DNA from: Parvibacillus sp035426385
GTDB taxonomy: Bacteria; Bacteroidota; Bacteroidia; Chitinophagales; Saprospiraceae
Assembly (NCBI GenBank): GCA_035426385.1
Contig: DAOLZQ010000001.1
Span: forward strand, 1-64,000
Length of the DNA: 64,000 nucleotides
Direction of reading: 5' to 3'
Every line of letters starts with the position of its first letter. Positions within the stretch are counted from its first letter, which is position 1. Both the position numbers and the translations under genes were made by a program. Below are positions 36,764 through 45,273 of this stretch, piece after piece. Below the pieces are notes generated by a model. That model searched no databases. It had not been told where the DNA came from and saw nothing but the letters and a program-made list of their open reading frames with translations.

Positions 36764-36795
36764 GTCCCGGCTTAGGCCGGGTTTTTTATTTTTTT
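36764..36795 (+). terminator. Intrinsic terminator of the RRM gene
   Basis: CCCGGC (36766-36771), loop TTAG, GCCGGG (36776-36781), then a T run of six, an A and more T. Strong GC stem in AT-rich DNA. Confidence 0.88.
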
Positions 36796-36811
36796 GAAAA
36801 TCTTTGATCAA

Positions 36812-36845
36812 TTGTACAAAAATAGTAACCATAGTGTTACCTTTG
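36812..36845 (+). promoter_or_regulatory. Promoter of DUF177-rpmF
   Basis: TTG at 36812-36814, 23 bp, TACCTTTG at 36838-36845. The gene starts 28 bp later. Confidence 0.55.
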
Positions 36846-36873
36846 CAGTCCATTTGTAAAAGTATGAATTGGA

Positions 36874-37407
36874 ATGGGGTATTTATCACAATTTAATCTG
36901 CCATTAAGGTCATGGGGAATCGGAAATCATCAAGTAAGTTTTTCCTTGGATGACCGATTTTTCCTGCAGTTTGAAGGCGGAATATTAGATAATGGTCACT
37001 TTGAAGTGATTTGTCACCTCAATAAGCTGTCAGATAGTATGATGTTGAATATGTCCTTTGATGGACATACAAAGACAAATTGTGACCGTTGTTTGGCTCC
37101 AATCAGTTTGCCACTGAGGGGCATGACCACTTACCTTATTAAATTTGACGAAAAAGATCTTGATGAAGGTGAGACCATCTTTATCGACAAAGACAAATTA
37201 GACTGGAATATATCCACACTTATCTGGGATACCATTAATCTGGCGGTTCCTTTAAGTAGAGTTTATGATTGTGAAACTGAAGATCCCTTACCATGTGATA
37301 CAGTAGTATTGCAAAAGATCGATTGGATTACAGACCCCGAGGAAGAAGAAGTATCTACACTCCGGAGTTTGTTAGATAATCTATCTATAGTAAAAGAAGA
37401 AGAATAG
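36874..37407 (+). CDS. DUF177 (YceD-like) protein
   Basis: The 177-residue protein lies 22 bp upstream of rpmF, the position held by DUF177/YceD genes in most bacteria. It has the family's CxxC (NCDRCLAPI, Cys70 and Cys73) and an acidic C-terminal end. YceD in E. coli and the chloroplast homologue have been tied to 23S rRNA processing. The exact job in Bacteroidota is not settled. It shares a promoter with rpmF. Confidence 0.85.
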   Translation: MGYLSQFNLPLRSWGIGNHQVSFSLDDRFFLQFEGGILDNGHFEVICHLNKLSDSMMLNMSFDGHTKTNCDRCLAPISLPLRGMTTYLIKFDEKDLDEGETIFIDKDKLDWNISTLIWDTINLAVPLSRVYDCETEDPLPCDTVVLQKIDWITDPEEEEVSTLRSLLDNLSIVKEEE

Positions 37408-37429
37408 TTTATAATAAAATATTTTTGAC

Positions 37430-37639
37430 ATGCCAAATCCTAAATGGAGACATTCTAAACAACGCAAAAGAAAGCGTCGTACTCACGATTCACTTACATT
37501 GCCTACACTCGCAACAGATAAAACAACCGGTGAGGTACACATAATGCATCGAGCTCATACCTCCGATGGGAGTCTGTATTATCGTGGTAAAATGGTAATT
37601 GAAGGCGTTAAGGCAGAAGAAGCAGAGACTGAAGATTAG
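37430..37639 (+). CDS. rpmF: Ribosomal protein bL32, cysteine-free form
   Basis: Part of the 50S subunit. The 69-residue product has the basic N-terminal part (MPNPKWRHSKQRKRKRRTHD) and YYRGK near the end. Many bL32 proteins bind zinc by two cysteine pairs; here those places are LATDKTTGE and HTSDGSL, so all four cysteines are missing (C-minus form). Whether another, zinc-binding copy exists elsewhere is unknown. plsX and fabH, often next to rpmF, are absent. Confidence 0.92.
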   Translation: MPNPKWRHSKQRKRKRRTHDSLTLPTLATDKTTGEVHIMHRAHTSDGSLYYRGKMVIEGVKAEEAETED

Positions 37640-38075
37640 GTCTCTGAAGCTCTGAGGAAGTGTTGACACACATATTCCAATAACTTTTCCGGCATTAATT
37701 TGATTTATTGCAGGCATTAAAGTATAGACACTTGAATGCTATTGTATTGAATTTGCCTAATCTATGGTGAGTTCTATATTATGCTATGAGATTAACCCAC
37801 CATTTTGGTAAATTCAGAATTTACCCTCGATAGAGGATTTAGTGGTGTAAAATGCTTACTTCAGCTGCTATTTTATTGGTTACATTATTTAAATAAAGCT
37901 TTACTCACTATATTATAATTTACTTTAGGTGGGTTATAACCTTTCTTGTTTTAATTTTCATTATTTAAGCGTAACTTTTCCTAATCTGGTCATAAATCCT
38001 AGTCCTATTTTGCATTGTGAAGGATTTTGATTTATAATTTTTATTTTTACACCGCATTAAATTATTGCGGTATTT
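37640..38075. other. 436-bp intergenic region with inverted repeats
   Basis: No ORF, tRNA or terminator is seen. TAACCCACC (37793-37801) and its exact reverse complement GGTGGGTTA (37928-37936) stand 126 bp apart. ACCGCA (38051-38056) and TGCGGT (38066-38071) form a 6-bp stem just before the ridA start. Confidence 0.5.
38051..38071 (+). promoter_or_regulatory. Inverted repeat just before ridA
   Basis: ACCGCA, 9 nt, TGCGGT, ending 4 bp before the ATG at 38076. It could be an operator or a leader hairpin covering the ribosome site. The role is not known. Confidence 0.35.
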
Positions 38076-38462
38076 ATGATTAAGAAAATTGAAACAGATT
38101 TGGCTCCAGCAGCCATAGGTCCTTATAGTCAGGGAATGTATTGGAATGGGTTGATTTTCTTAAGTGGTCAGATCGCCCTTGATCCAATGTCAGGTCAACT
38201 CGTAAATGATAATATCAGTGTAGAGACACACCAAGTACTAAAGAATATTCAATCATTGTTAGCCAGTCAGTCACTTACTATGGCTGACGTACTTAAATGT
38301 TCAGTCTTCGTGACAAATATCAATGATTTCGCAACCATTAATGAGATTTATGCCGGCTATTTTACAGGAGACCGGCCGCCTGCACGTGAATTGATTCAGG
38401 TAGCCGCACTTCCAAAGAATGCAAGCATTGAAATTTCTGTAATAGCAGCTGAAAAAAACTAA
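38076..38462 (+). CDS. ridA: RidA family enamine/imine deaminase
   Basis: The 128-residue trimeric protein hydrolyses reactive enamines made by PLP enzymes such as threonine dehydratase. The family's signature near the C terminus is present (GDRPPARELIQVAALPKNA, then IEISVIA), including the conserved arginine that binds the carboxylate. The start IKKIETDLAPAAIGPYSQG is typical. The stop abuts the ATG of trpS (TAAATG), so ridA-trpS-thyA form one operon. Confidence 0.93.
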   Translation: MIKKIETDLAPAAIGPYSQGMYWNGLIFLSGQIALDPMSGQLVNDNISVETHQVLKNIQSLLASQSLTMADVLKCSVFVTNINDFATINEIYAGYFTGDRPPARELIQVAALPKNASIEISVIAAEKN

Positions 38463-39482
38463 ATGAAGATGTCAAAAACTGTGTTGTCTTTAATTCAACC
38501 TACGGGTGACTTGCACTTAGGAAATTATTTTGGTGCAATCAAAAATTGGGTCACTCTTCAAGATTCTTATAGATGTTTTTTTGGTGTGGCTGATTATCAC
38601 ACTATGACCATGCCTTATTCTCCTGCATCCTTAAAGGCCAATACCTGGGAGATGGCATTTAGATTAGTTGCCTGCGGAGTAAAACCGGAATCTATTTTTA
38701 TTCAATCCTTGATACCAGAGCACACCGAATTGTGTTGGATTCTGTCTTCTGTATGTTCATATGGCGAACTGACCAGGATGACCCAATTTAAAGATAAAAG
38801 TATTCAGACCAAAGATCAGTCAAGCGATGCTTTTGTATCCGCCGGATTACTATATTATCCTGTGTTACAGGCTGCTGACATTCTGATCTATCATGCTGAT
38901 TACGTGCCTATTGGCAAAGATCAGGAACAGCATTTGGAACTTTCCCGAAATATTGCGGCACGTTTTAATTCGATTTTTAATTTAGATTATTTTCAATTTC
39001 CGGAATCTTTGCATACTGAAGTGCCAAAGGTACTCTCTCTTGCTGATCCTGAAAAGAAGATGAGCAAGAGTTTAGGTGAAAAACATTACATCAATTTATT
39101 TGGTGATGCAGAGAAAATACGAAAGCAAGTACGGAGTGCTGTAACAGATAGTGGGCCATCTGTGGATGGTGGTATGAGCCCGGGAGTTCAGAACCTGTTC
39201 ACGCTGCTAAAAGCCTTAGGTAAGACCGAAATATATAATTTCTTCGAAGAGGAATGGAGGCAAGGTGCTATCCAGTACGGAGCTTTTAAAAATGTGGTGG
39301 CAGATGCGATTATTGAACTAACGGATAAAAGTAACAAGCAGCTAAAAGCCATTAAGGAGGATGCCCCCCATTATACCAACCTTATATATGAAAGTTCTGC
39401 CTCCATTAGAAATATTGCTAGACAAACATTGCAAGATATCCGAGAGATTACAGGACTCACTACACAAAAATGGCCTTCCTGA
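38463..39482 (+). CDS. trpS: Tryptophan-tRNA ligase
   Basis: Charges tRNA-Trp. The 339-residue class I synthetase has the HIGH-equivalent GDLHLGNYFG (residues ~15-24), the KMSKS motif (KKMSKSLG, near 198), and SYGELTRMTQFKDK, typical of bacterial TrpRS. The length is normal. Stop and next start overlap as TGATG with thyA at 39480-39484. Confidence 0.95.
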   Translation: MKMSKTVLSLIQPTGDLHLGNYFGAIKNWVTLQDSYRCFFGVADYHTMTMPYSPASLKANTWEMAFRLVACGVKPESIFIQSLIPEHTELCWILSSVCSYGELTRMTQFKDKSIQTKDQSSDAFVSAGLLYYPVLQAADILIYHADYVPIGKDQEQHLELSRNIAARFNSIFNLDYFQFPESLHTEVPKVLSLADPEKKMSKSLGEKHYINLFGDAEKIRKQVRSAVTDSGPSVDGGMSPGVQNLFTLLKALGKTEIYNFFEEEWRQGAIQYGAFKNVVADAIIELTDKSNKQLKAIKEDAPHYTNLIYESSASIRNIARQTLQDIREITGLTTQKWPS

Positions 39483-40276
39483 TGAAGCAATATCTTGCAC
39501 TACTCAGTGATATTTTAGAAAACGGTCAGTTAAAAGAAGACCGAACTGGAACGGGCACTAAGAGTATTTTTGGATATCAGATGAAATTTGATTTGGCTGA
39601 AGGGTTTCCAATGTTAACTACTAAGAAACTTCATCTCAAATCTATTATATATGAATTATTGTGGTTTCTATCTGGTGATACCAATATAAAATACCTCAAT
39701 GATCATCAGGTTCGCATATGGGATGAATGGGCGGACGAACGAGGTGACCTCGGACCTGTGTATGGCAAGCAATGGAGGAGCTGGGAAGGAGCAGATGGAA
39801 TTGTGTATGATCAAATATCTGATGTCATAAATCTCATACAAAAAAGCCCGAACTCCCGCAGAATGATAGTAAATGCTTGGAATGTTGGCGATCTGGACAA
39901 GATGGCGTTAAGTCCTTGCCATTGTCTCTTTCAATTTTATGTCTCAGAAGGTAGGTTATCCTGCCAATTATACCAAAGGTCAGCTGATGTCTTCTTAGGA
40001 GTTCCTTTCAATATTGCTTCTTATGCTGCTTTAACTTTAATGATTGCTCAAGTGTGCGGGTTGAAGCCGGGTACATTTGTACATAGTTTTGGTGATGTAC
40101 ATTTATATATGAACCATTTGGAGCAAGCTCGAATGCAACTAACCAGAACGCCTAAGATTTTACCGCTTCTTGAGATTAATCCAGATATCTCTTCAATTGA
40201 CGAATTTACTTTTGAAGATTTTAAGTTGGTTGGTTATACACCGGATCCTCACATTAAGGCCAAAGTATCTGTATAG
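39482..40276 (+). CDS. thyA: Thymidylate synthase
   Basis: Methylates dUMP to dTMP with methylene-tetrahydrofolate. The start at ATG 39482 (overlap TGATG with trpS) is chosen because it gives 264 residues beginning MKQYLALL, as in the classical enzyme; the ATG at 39470 lies inside trpS and adds four residues. Catalytic cysteine in SPCHCLFQF, dUMP-binding QRSADVFLG and FNIASYA, folate-contacting HSFGDVHLY are present. The dihydrofolate reductase gene that often follows is not here. Confidence 0.95.
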   Translation: MKQYLALLSDILENGQLKEDRTGTGTKSIFGYQMKFDLAEGFPMLTTKKLHLKSIIYELLWFLSGDTNIKYLNDHQVRIWDEWADERGDLGPVYGKQWRSWEGADGIVYDQISDVINLIQKSPNSRRMIVNAWNVGDLDKMALSPCHCLFQFYVSEGRLSCQLYQRSADVFLGVPFNIASYAALTLMIAQVCGLKPGTFVHSFGDVHLYMNHLEQARMQLTRTPKILPLLEINPDISSIDEFTFEDFKLVGYTPDPHIKAKVSV

Positions 40277-40321
40277 CGTTGTTCTTTTCAGGCTTCTAAC
40301 TTCAAACTTTTCACATTTTTA

Positions 40322-40379
40322 AGACTCCGATATAGGTTAGATTTTACATATCTTAAAGTCTAAACTATGCGTTTTTTTT
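40322..40379 (+). terminator. Possible weak terminator after thyA
   Basis: AGACT/AGTCT (40322-40326 / 40357-40361) and GATAT/ATATC (40329-40333 / 40348-40352) can stack into one imperfect stem, followed after six bases by a run of nine to ten T. The stem is weak and the call uncertain. Confidence 0.3.
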
Positions 40380-40479
40380 TGGTAAAAAACAAACAATTTT
40401 TTTTAGAAGGCACATTATATTATCATAATTATTTAAGCTAATTTGTAATTAGTCTAAATAAGGTTGTTCGCTATTTTAA

Positions 40480-40511
40480 TTGTTAAAATATTTAACACTT
40501 TGTTATTTTTG
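40480..40511 (+). promoter_or_regulatory. Promoter of the act-cox respiratory operon
   Basis: TTG at 40480-40482, 21 bp, TATTTTTG at 40504-40511 match the Bacteroidota consensus. Transcription would start near 40516, which rules out the in-frame GTG at 40511 as a start codon. Confidence 0.75.
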
Positions 40512-40549
40512 TGTCAAATAATACTTTGAGAGCTTTTTACAAATTAAGC

Positions 40550-41971
40550 ATGAAATATTTGAAACCGCTTGTGTGGCTTAGATTCTCCTCTATAGCCACG
40601 TTAATTATCTTTGTATTTTCGTCATTAACTTTGTTTGGGCAAGGTAACCCTGATAAAGGCAAAGATCTGTTTAAAGCCAATTGTGCTGCATGTCATAATA
40701 AGAACATGAAGGATAAATTAACTGGACCTGCCTTGGGTGTAACTTTGGCTGATTGGTCTGCTTATCCGCACAGTGACCTTTTAAAATGGGTGAAGAATTC
40801 CCAAGGTCTGATAGCTGAAGGGCATCCCAGAGCTTTAGAATTGTGGAATCAATACAAGCCTGTAGTGATGACTTCCTTCCCTACACTTGCAGATCAGGAT
40901 ATTGAAGATATATTGTCTTATATTGATGGTGTAGCGAAGGGCACATATGGTGTGCCGGCTGTCGTACCTGGAGCAGCTACAGCAATCCAAAGTGAGAAGC
41001 CTGAGAATACCAATTGGGTATATTGGGTACTATTTGCCGTATTTGGACTTGTAGTTGTCGTATTGTCAAACATTATCCGTAACCTTAATTCAATCTCCAA
41101 ATCTAAGGACCAAGAGATTATAAAGGAAAAAACACTGTTGGGTACTTTAACCAGCAAGAAAATGCTTGGATTAATTATCCTCGCTATGATAGTGCTGGGT
41201 AGCTTTACAACAGTCCAAAATGCAATTCATCTGGGCCGTCAACAGAATTATCAACCTACTCAGCCCATTAATTTCTCTCATAAAATTCACGCTGGTGATA
41301 ATAAAATAGATTGTAATTTTTGTCACGATGGTGCACGAAGAAGCAAGCAATCAATTATTCCGGGTGCAAGTACATGTATGAGCTGCCATAAAGCCGTTAA
41401 AAAAGGAACACTTTCGGGCACTTCTGAAATTACAAAAATTTATGCCTCGATAGGATTTAATCCACTTGCAGATACTTTCATTACCCACTATGATAAATTA
41501 CCTGAGAAAGAAGTGGAACAGATATACCAGAAATGGATTACTGATCAATACATCGATGCTTCAAGTGCTACATTGTCAGATGCCAGTGCCTTTGCTCGAA
41601 ATCAGTGGTCAGATATCGTGAAGTCAATGACCAGCAATACCAAAAGCACCGTGAAGGGGCCGATAGAGTGGGTGAGAATTCACAATCTACCAGATCACGT
41701 TTACTTTAATCACTCTCAGCACGTCACTGTAGCTGGCCTTGATTGCGCTAAGTGCCATGGAAAAGTTCAGGAAATGGATGTTGTACGTCAGTATAGCCCA
41801 CTATCAATGGGTTGGTGTATAAATTGTCACCGTGAGACTGAGGTGAAGTTTGCGGATAATCCTTACTATGATTCATATATTAATTATCATAAGGAAATAA
41901 AGGAAGGCAAAAGAAGTAAAGTTACGGTAGAAGATATTGGAGGCCTCGAGTGTCAAAAATGTCATTATTGA
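40550..41971 (+). CDS. actA: Alternative complex III subunit ActA, multihaem cytochrome c
   Basis: Part of the quinol:electron-acceptor oxidoreductase. ATG 40550 is chosen: it follows the promoter by about 35 bp and gives a signal peptide ending LTLFGQ. Of the 473 residues, ~25-125 form a monohaem cytochrome c domain (CAACH, Cys45), followed by two TM segments (~155 and ~207) and then the pentahaem domain with CNFCH (255), CMSCH (276), CAKCH (399), CINCH (423) and CQKCH (468). So six haem sites are present: the N-terminal cytochrome is fused to the standard pentahaem ActA. It is the first gene of the 14-gene operon. Confidence 0.92.
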   Translation: MKYLKPLVWLRFSSIATLIIFVFSSLTLFGQGNPDKGKDLFKANCAACHNKNMKDKLTGPALGVTLADWSAYPHSDLLKWVKNSQGLIAEGHPRALELWNQYKPVVMTSFPTLADQDIEDILSYIDGVAKGTYGVPAVVPGAATAIQSEKPENTNWVYWVLFAVFGLVVVVLSNIIRNLNSISKSKDQEIIKEKTLLGTLTSKKMLGLIILAMIVLGSFTTVQNAIHLGRQQNYQPTQPINFSHKIHAGDNKIDCNFCHDGARRSKQSIIPGASTCMSCHKAVKKGTLSGTSEITKIYASIGFNPLADTFITHYDKLPEKEVEQIYQKWITDQYIDASSATLSDASAFARNQWSDIVKSMTSNTKSTVKGPIEWVRIHNLPDHVYFNHSQHVTVAGLDCAKCHGKVQEMDVVRQYSPLSMGWCINCHRETEVKFADNPYYDSYINYHKEIKEGKRSKVTVEDIGGLECQKCHY

Positions 41972-42023
41972 TCATTAGAATTAAAATTTCCAAGAATTAC
42001 TAAACACAATTCTTTTCGAGAAT

Positions 42024-45000
42024 ATGAGTGAATTAAAAGAAAATTATTGGTCTGGAGTAGAAGAATTCATCCAAGATGAATCTTTTATAAAACAAACAGA
42101 GAGTGAGTTTTACGATCTGCCAATTTTGAATGAACTATCAGAAGGAAACACCGGAGTTGAATCTAGTCACAGCAGGCGAGATTTTTTAAAGTATTTGGGG
42201 TTCAGTGTTGGAGCAGCAACGATAGCGGCTGGGTGTGAATCTCCTATTCGCAAGGCTATTCCATACGTTCATAAGCCTGATAGTATAGTGCCCGGAATAG
42301 CGAACTATTACGCTTCTACTTTTATAAAGGGCAATGATGTTCTACCAATCGTGGTGAAGACTAGAGAAGGCCGACCTATTAAGATTGAAGGCAATACACT
42401 TTCAAATTTTTCCAATGGTGGTACAAGTGCTCGCGCACAGGCATCCGTGTTGGACTTATACGATACTGACAGACTAAAGCAACCCGGAGCAATCAACTCA
42501 CGTGGTTCTTTTAATAAAGTAAGTTGGGAAGACCTAGACACTGCAGTTATGGGAAAGTTGAATCCAGCTTCTAAAGTAGTTATACTCTCCAATTCGATTT
42601 GCAGCCCATCTACCTTGGCTGCTATTTCTACATTTACCACTGCATATCCCGCCACCAGACATATAATGTATGATCCGGTATCCTCTTCTGCTATTCTGAT
42701 GGCCAATGAACGCTCTTTCGCAAAGCGGATTTTCCCTGGATATAGATTTGATAAGGCAAAACTAGTGGTGAATTTTGGAGCTGATTTCCTGGGTACATGG
42801 GTGTCACCTGTTGAGTATGCTTCTGCTTGGGTAAAAACAAGAAAACTGAAAAATTTTGAGAATCCGGATATTTCCCGTTTGATTCAATTTGAAAGTAATA
42901 TGTCCTATACCGGTGCTAATGCGGATAACCGGATGTTAATAAAACCCTCTGAACAAGGATTGGCAATCGCCAAATTGTATAATTCTGTAGCCGCTCTCAC
43001 AGGTGGTGGTGGTATCTCCGTCAATGGCACACTTTCAAATGCAAAGGCCGAAAAATCTATTGCTTCAGTTGCAAAAGATTTGGTGACGAAATCCAAAGCA
43101 GGGCAGGCAACTTTGATAATCTCTGACTCTAATAATGTCGCAGAGCAGATGCTCATCAATAAGATGAATGATATATTAGGTAATTATGGTAAATCCATTG
43201 ATTTGACCAATTATTCTAATCAGCGTAAAGGAATAGATAAAGATATAGTTACCCTCATTACAGAAATGAATGGAGGTAGTGTTGATATGGTAATTGTGTT
43301 AGGGGATGCTAATCCGGCCTATGATCTACCAGATGCAAAACAATTTACTGAGGCTTATAAGAAAGTACCGGTCAGAATAACTTGTACTATTGCGCCTAAT
43401 GAGACATCCTCTGTTTGTACACATTCTGCCCCTGACCACCATTTTTTGGAATCTTGGGGTGATTCTCAGCCGCGAAGAGATGTATATTCAGTCATGCAAC
43501 CTACTATAGCACCACTGTATAATACTCGTCAGTGTGAAACATCTCTGCTCAAATGGGCTAAGCATCCTATGGCAGCGCTCGAAGCAGGTACAGAGTATCA
43601 AACTTTTATTCGTGAGAATTGGAAAAGTTCTGTTTTCACTGTGCAGAAGGACTTTTCAAATTTTGATAATTTTTGGGATAATTCACTACACGATGGTATA
43701 GTAGAGTTTCCTGCCGCCGCCGGATCAGCAACTGTTTTGGCTGATGTTAGCGGCCTTGGTGGTTCCATTACTGCACCAACTAAAGGCTCTGTAGAGGTAA
43801 AATTATATGAACCGATGGGTGTGGGAAGTGGCGCCTTCGCAAATAACCCATGGTTGCAAGAAATGCCTGACCCTATAACCCGTAGTGTTTGGAACAGTAC
43901 TTTACATGTTCCCATCTGGTGGAATGGCGACGATGATTTTTTGGTATTTAAAGATTTTCATACAGATGGTCAATTAGCTACTGTAGCGACCCATCTAGCA
44001 AAAATAGAAGAGATTCCTATCGTCCGTCAGTTCGGACAAATGAGAGAGACTATTGGTATGCCGCTCGGATATGGCCGAAGTATGGGAAGCCCGTCGGCTG
44101 TAGGTGTAGGTCAATATGCCTATAACTTCATGACCAGAGATGGAGACGGTAACATCCAGTATTGGTCTGATAAGGTTACGGTTACTCCCACGGGTGGAAC
44201 TGATGGCAACTATGCCAGTGTTCAAGATCACCACACTCTTGGTGTACGAGGTAAGGATAAGAGTGGTAAGGAAATCAATGTAGATGAAAAAGCGATAATG
44301 AATATCGGTAATGGCTATCAAGGAAGCTTGACAGACCGATCTATTCTGAAGTCTGCAGATCTTAAGAACTTAGATGAGCGGCTTAAAGAATTGAAAGAAT
44401 TCCGCACAGAAGCTGCATCACTAAACAATGAGACGCTTTATACCGGATTTGATTATTTATATAAGCAGGGACATCACTGGGGTCTTAGTATTGACTTAAG
44501 CGCTTGTATCGGTTGTGGCGCTTGCCAGGTAGCGTGCGTATCAGAGAATAACGTACCTATCGTCGGAAAGCATGAAGTACACCGTCACCACGAGATGACC
44601 TGGATGCGAATAGATAGATATTACTATGGAGATGTAGAGTCTCCCCACGTCTTTTATCAGCCTATGATGTGTCAGCATTGTGATAACGCTCCATGTGAAA
44701 ATGTGTGTCCGGTTAATGCGACCAATCACAGTGCAGAAGGACTAAATCAAATGGCTTACAATCGCTGTGTGGGTACAAGATATTGTGCCAATAACTGCCC
44801 TTACAAAGTGCGTAGATTTAACTGGTTAGACTATTCATCAGCGGATCTTTTCGTTCACAACGAAAATAATCCTCTCCCGGATGGTAAAACTAAATTTTAT
44901 GAGGACAACATCATCAGGATGGTATTGAATCCGGATGTAACTGTACGATCCAGAGGCGTCATCGAGAAATGTTCACTCTGTGTTCAGCGTATACAGGAGG

Positions 45001-45236
45001 GTAAATTGAAAGCTAAAATAGAAAAACGAGATTTGCGAGATGGAGACATCAAAACAGCTTGTGTAACCGCTTGCCCTACTGGTGCAATTCAGTTTGGTGA
45101 TCAGAATAAAAAAGACGGTTTACTGGAAAAGCATTGGAATGATCCGACTACCTATTTTGTACTGGAAGAAATAAACACCAAGTCAAAAGTAGGTTACAAA
45201 ATGAAGGTGACCAATCAGAATAATGATTTAGTTTGA
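42024..45236 (+). CDS. actB: Alternative complex III subunit ActB, molybdopterin-like and Fe-S
   Basis: The largest subunit (1,070 residues). A Tat-type SRRDFLK motif with Arg51-Arg52 lies near the N terminus, though 50 residues in. The N-terminal ~700 residues resemble a molybdopterin oxidoreductase fold, known in this complex to lack the cofactor. The C-terminal part has the ferredoxin-like domain with four clusters: CIGCGACQVAC (from Cys828), CQHCDNAPCENVCP, CVGTRYCANNCP, CSLC and CVTACPTG (from Cys1013). Electrons pass from quinol through these to ActA. Confidence 0.94.
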   Translation: MSELKENYWSGVEEFIQDESFIKQTESEFYDLPILNELSEGNTGVESSHSRRDFLKYLGFSVGAATIAAGCESPIRKAIPYVHKPDSIVPGIANYYASTFIKGNDVLPIVVKTREGRPIKIEGNTLSNFSNGGTSARAQASVLDLYDTDRLKQPGAINSRGSFNKVSWEDLDTAVMGKLNPASKVVILSNSICSPSTLAAISTFTTAYPATRHIMYDPVSSSAILMANERSFAKRIFPGYRFDKAKLVVNFGADFLGTWVSPVEYASAWVKTRKLKNFENPDISRLIQFESNMSYTGANADNRMLIKPSEQGLAIAKLYNSVAALTGGGGISVNGTLSNAKAEKSIASVAKDLVTKSKAGQATLIISDSNNVAEQMLINKMNDILGNYGKSIDLTNYSNQRKGIDKDIVTLITEMNGGSVDMVIVLGDANPAYDLPDAKQFTEAYKKVPVRITCTIAPNETSSVCTHSAPDHHFLESWGDSQPRRDVYSVMQPTIAPLYNTRQCETSLLKWAKHPMAALEAGTEYQTFIRENWKSSVFTVQKDFSNFDNFWDNSLHDGIVEFPAAAGSATVLADVSGLGGSITAPTKGSVEVKLYEPMGVGSGAFANNPWLQEMPDPITRSVWNSTLHVPIWWNGDDDFLVFKDFHTDGQLATVATHLAKIEEIPIVRQFGQMRETIGMPLGYGRSMGSPSAVGVGQYAYNFMTRDGDGNIQYWSDKVTVTPTGGTDGNYASVQDHHTLGVRGKDKSGKEINVDEKAIMNIGNGYQGSLTDRSILKSADLKNLDERLKELKEFRTEAASLNNETLYTGFDYLYKQGHHWGLSIDLSACIGCGACQVACVSENNVPIVGKHEVHRHHEMTWMRIDRYYYGDVESPHVFYQPMMCQHCDNAPCENVCPVNATNHSAEGLNQMAYNRCVGTRYCANNCPYKVRRFNWLDYSSADLFVHNENNPLPDGKTKFYEDNIIRMVLNPDVTVRSRGVIEKCSLCVQRIQEGKLKAKIEKRDLRDGDIKTACVTACPTGAIQFGDQNKKDGLLEKHWNDPTTYFVLEEINTKSKVGYKMKVTNQNNDLV

Positions 45237-45273
45237 ACAAGAGATATTTAAACAATAGAAAAACAAATACTGA

